Translations under genes and position numbers: made by a program
Shown: positions 62,502 through 64,000 of the stretch, piece after piece
Position numbering within the stretch: position 1 is the stretch's first letter
How the letters are laid out: each line of letters opens with the position of its first letter
DNA from: Hyphomicrobiales bacterium
GTDB taxonomy: Bacteria > Pseudomonadota > Alphaproteobacteria > Rhizobiales > Rhizobiaceae
Length of the DNA: 64,000 nt
NCBI GenBank assembly: GCA_900466605.1
Contig: UBMU01000037.1
Location: 23,863 to 87,862 of the forward strand
Direction of reading: 5' to 3'
Notes under the pieces: generated by a model
Told to the model about the DNA's origin: nothing
What the model saw: the letters and a program-made list of their open reading frames with translations, nothing else
Database searches by the model: none

Positions 62502-63170
62502 TCAGGTCGGCAGCGTCGATCCGGACTGTTCGGCTATCATGTATTCCGAATACCAGTCAGGCCAATTTTCATCATGGTTTCCGCCAGTCCGCTTCTCATG
62601 CTCTCCGTGGGCGGCGGCGGCGCGTCGAAGGGCGCCCGCAAGATCCGAAGAAGAAGTATAGATGGCTCCCTTCTCATCGATGCGACCGGGCAGGCGCGTG
62701 GTGACCTCCTGAAAGATCCAGCCGTTTCCATCCGGGTCGCTGAAGGAGGCAAACGAGCTGTAGCTGGCGCGCGACGGGTGCGGGCCGGACAGTCGATCTT
62801 CGGTCCCTCGATGATGGAAGACGCCGCCTGCGTCGTGGAATACCCCACTCATCCCCGCGCCGCGTGAGGCAAGCGTAGCATGTGCCTTTTCAATGTCGGA
62901 TACGATCAGATGAAGCCCCTGCGCCGAGCCAGGTTGAGCGGAGGTGATCTTGGACCCAAAGATCACCGAGCAGGGCGAACCCGGCGGGGTGACCTGCACC
63001 ACCCGGAAGCCATCCTTGCCTGGCACGTCCGCGTCGAGTCGCCACCCGAGACCGGTGTAGAACGCCTTGGCGCGGTCAACGTCGGACACGGGAATGACCA
63101 CGACTTCGAGTTTCATGTCGAGGTCGCTCGTGGCAGCGGTCTTTGGTGTCTCTCGTTCCTGATTGGTCAT
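62502..63170 (-). CDS. VOC-family protein (glyoxalase-like)
   Basis: 222 residues from the ATG at 63170 (GAGGGAG upstream); an ATG at 63116, right before KLEVVVIPVSDVDRAK, is the alternative. VOC domain (about 20-150): VVVIPVSDVDRAKAFYTGLGW, a HLIVSDIEKAHATL segment, and FSDPDGNGWIFQEVT. A C-terminal helix (about 175-215, AAHGEHEKRTGG, DWPDWYSEYM) is the type seen in many VOC proteins of unknown function in actinobacteria and rhizobia. Possible role in detoxification. Downstream end overlaps the tautomerase remnant region. Confidence 0.85.
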   Translation of the reverse strand: MTNQERETPKTAATSDLDMKLEVVVIPVSDVDRAKAFYTGLGWRLDADVPGKDGFRVVQVTPPGSPCSVIFGSKITSAQPGSAQGLHLIVSDIEKAHATLASRGAGMSGVFHDAGGVFHHRGTEDRLSGPHPSRASYSSFASFSDPDGNGWIFQEVTTRLPGRIDEKGAIYTSSSDLAGALRRAAAAHGEHEKRTGGNHDENWPDWYSEYMIAEQSGSTLPT

Positions 63171-63384
63171 TTCGATCTCCCTCGGTTGAGCTTTGGCGGC
63201 CGTTTCGCCGCGACAGGGAGACGATGCTCCGCTGCCAAAAAGCTGTCCATTATCCGATGGTGTCGGCCGCCGCCCGACCGCGACCAATCCATAGGTATCG
63301 CCGATACCATCGTGCAATAGCGTCTGCGCCGCTGGCGGACGATCCCTAAAACGCATTCCGATCAGCTATCTAAAAGAGCGCGTC

Positions 63385-64000
63385 ATGTCCAAAACAGTCG
63401 AAATCAACGCCTCCCTTGCACCGACACGGCGGGAACTCCTTGCCGCAACAGCGGCGACAGCCGCCCTCAGCCTCCTGCCGGGGCAGGTTCGCGCGGCTGC
63501 CCAGGGCGACGCCATCCGACCGTTCAAAGCATCGATCCCACAGAAGGACGTCGATGAGCTTCGTCGCCGGGTCCGCGCCACCCGGTGGCCCGGAATGGAG
63601 ACGGTGTCCGATGGCTCTCAAGGGGCTCAGCTCAAGAAATTCAAACCGCTCATCGAGTATTGGGGTACCGACTATGACTGGCGGAAAGGCGAGAAGAAGC
63701 TCAACGCCTTCCCTCAGTTCATGACCAACATCGACGGACTCGACATTCACTTCATTCATGTGAAGTCGAAGCACAAGAACGCATTGCCACTCATCATGAC
63801 CCACGGTTGGCCGGGTTCAGTGCTCGAACTGATCAAGACGATCGGACCGCTGACTGATCCGACCGCCCATGGCGGCACCCCGGAAGACGCGTTCCACGTC
63901 GTCATGCCGTCGATGCCGGGATACGGTTTCTCCGAGGTTCCGGCGGAGACGGGCTGGGGGCCGGACCGCATTGGGCGGGCATGGAACGTTTTGATGACAC
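63385..64000 (+). CDS. Tat-exported epoxide hydrolase, 5' part (continues past window)
   Basis: 205 residues to the window end. Twin-arginine signal peptide (APTRRELLAATAATAALSLL), then the epoxide-hydrolase N-terminal domain: IRPFKASIPQKDVDELRRRV, EYWGTDYDWRKGEKKLNAFPQF, IHFIHVKSKHKNALPLIMTHGWPGS and MPGYGFSEVPAETGWG. It closely parallels the gene at 59775-61061 across its visible length and is surely a paralogue. The catalytic Asp and His lie beyond the window. Confidence 0.88.
   Translation, partial: MSKTVEINASLAPTRRELLAATAATAALSLLPGQVRAAAQGDAIRPFKASIPQKDVDELRRRVRATRWPGMETVSDGSQGAQLKKFKPLIEYWGTDYDWRKGEKKLNAFPQFMTNIDGLDIHFIHVKSKHKNALPLIMTHGWPGSVLELIKTIGPLTDPTAHGGTPEDAFHVVMPSMPGYGFSEVPAETGWGPDRIGRAWNVLMT

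Noticed and set aside
62379..62867. Whole 162-codon frame as a novel tautomerase fusion
   Set aside because: Only the first about 33 residues match the family; the remainder is antisense of the VOC gene, so a truncated remnant is simpler.
1..64000. Insertion sequences, transposases, integrases, prophage genes, rRNA operons or replication origins
   Set aside because: I looked for the usual motifs and inverted-repeat-flanked genes and saw none; only one tRNA gene is present.

Overview
The window looks like chromosome (or a large secondary replicon) of a Rhizobium/Agrobacterium-type alphaproteobacterium (Rhizobiaceae). The strongest indicators are the gbpR / chvE-gguA-gguB-gguC block, a rhizobial DUF982 protein, an inositol dehydrogenase preceded by an IolR-type GGAA-N6-TTCC box, high G+C with Rhizobiaceae-like codon use, and the ATP-grasp / alpha-E / transglutaminase operon common in this order. 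I count about 60 protein genes, one tRNA (Arg, CCG), two gene remnants, and many hairpins and operator-like palindromes. Names rest on motif and family recognition from sequence alone; no database search was possible.

Left part (1-17,400): end of an MFS exporter, a DUF982 protein, phosphoketolase (xfp) followed by a cytoplasmic GH144-like glucanase, a degraded stretch, then an accessory metabolic/resistance island. The island holds three LysR regulators, each divergent from its likely target: an isochorismatase-family hydrolase with pirin and SDR, an old-yellow-enzyme reductase, and an EmrA/EmrB-like pump. A cupin and an Asp-nucleophile alpha/beta hydrolase follow.

17,400-20,100 holds a small zinc-ribbon protein convergent with a two-gene operon (152-aa protein with a possible RNase H-like fold, then a complete Ser/Thr kinase), a gene-poor stretch, and tRNA-Arg(CCG). 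This is the best candidate here for an undescribed system.

20,100-35,000 is sugar uptake and catabolism: xylFHG with a divergent ROK repressor and a perfect operator palindrome, inositol dehydrogenase, then gbpR divergent from chvE-gguA-gguB-gguC-aldehyde dehydrogenase (sugar sensing/import plus oxidative L-arabinose breakdown).

35,000-52,940 holds an HD-GYP response regulator, the ATP-grasp/alpha-E/transglutaminase operon, an EamA exporter, a VOC protein, an RhlE-like helicase, a Tyr-rich secreted protein, a hybrid histidine kinase, a split mnmC (mnmD divergent from an FAD oxidoreductase), and a purine-ring degradation operon (DUF1045, puuE, uraD, allA, hiuH) interrupted by a MntA/HepT-type toxin-antitoxin pair.

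52,940-64,000 holds two tandem paralogous histidine kinase / single-REC pairs, the upstream one headed by a MEDS-domain sensor, followed by two Tat-exported epoxide hydrolase paralogues flanking an SDR that lacks the catalytic Tyr, a truncated tautomerase and a VOC protein.
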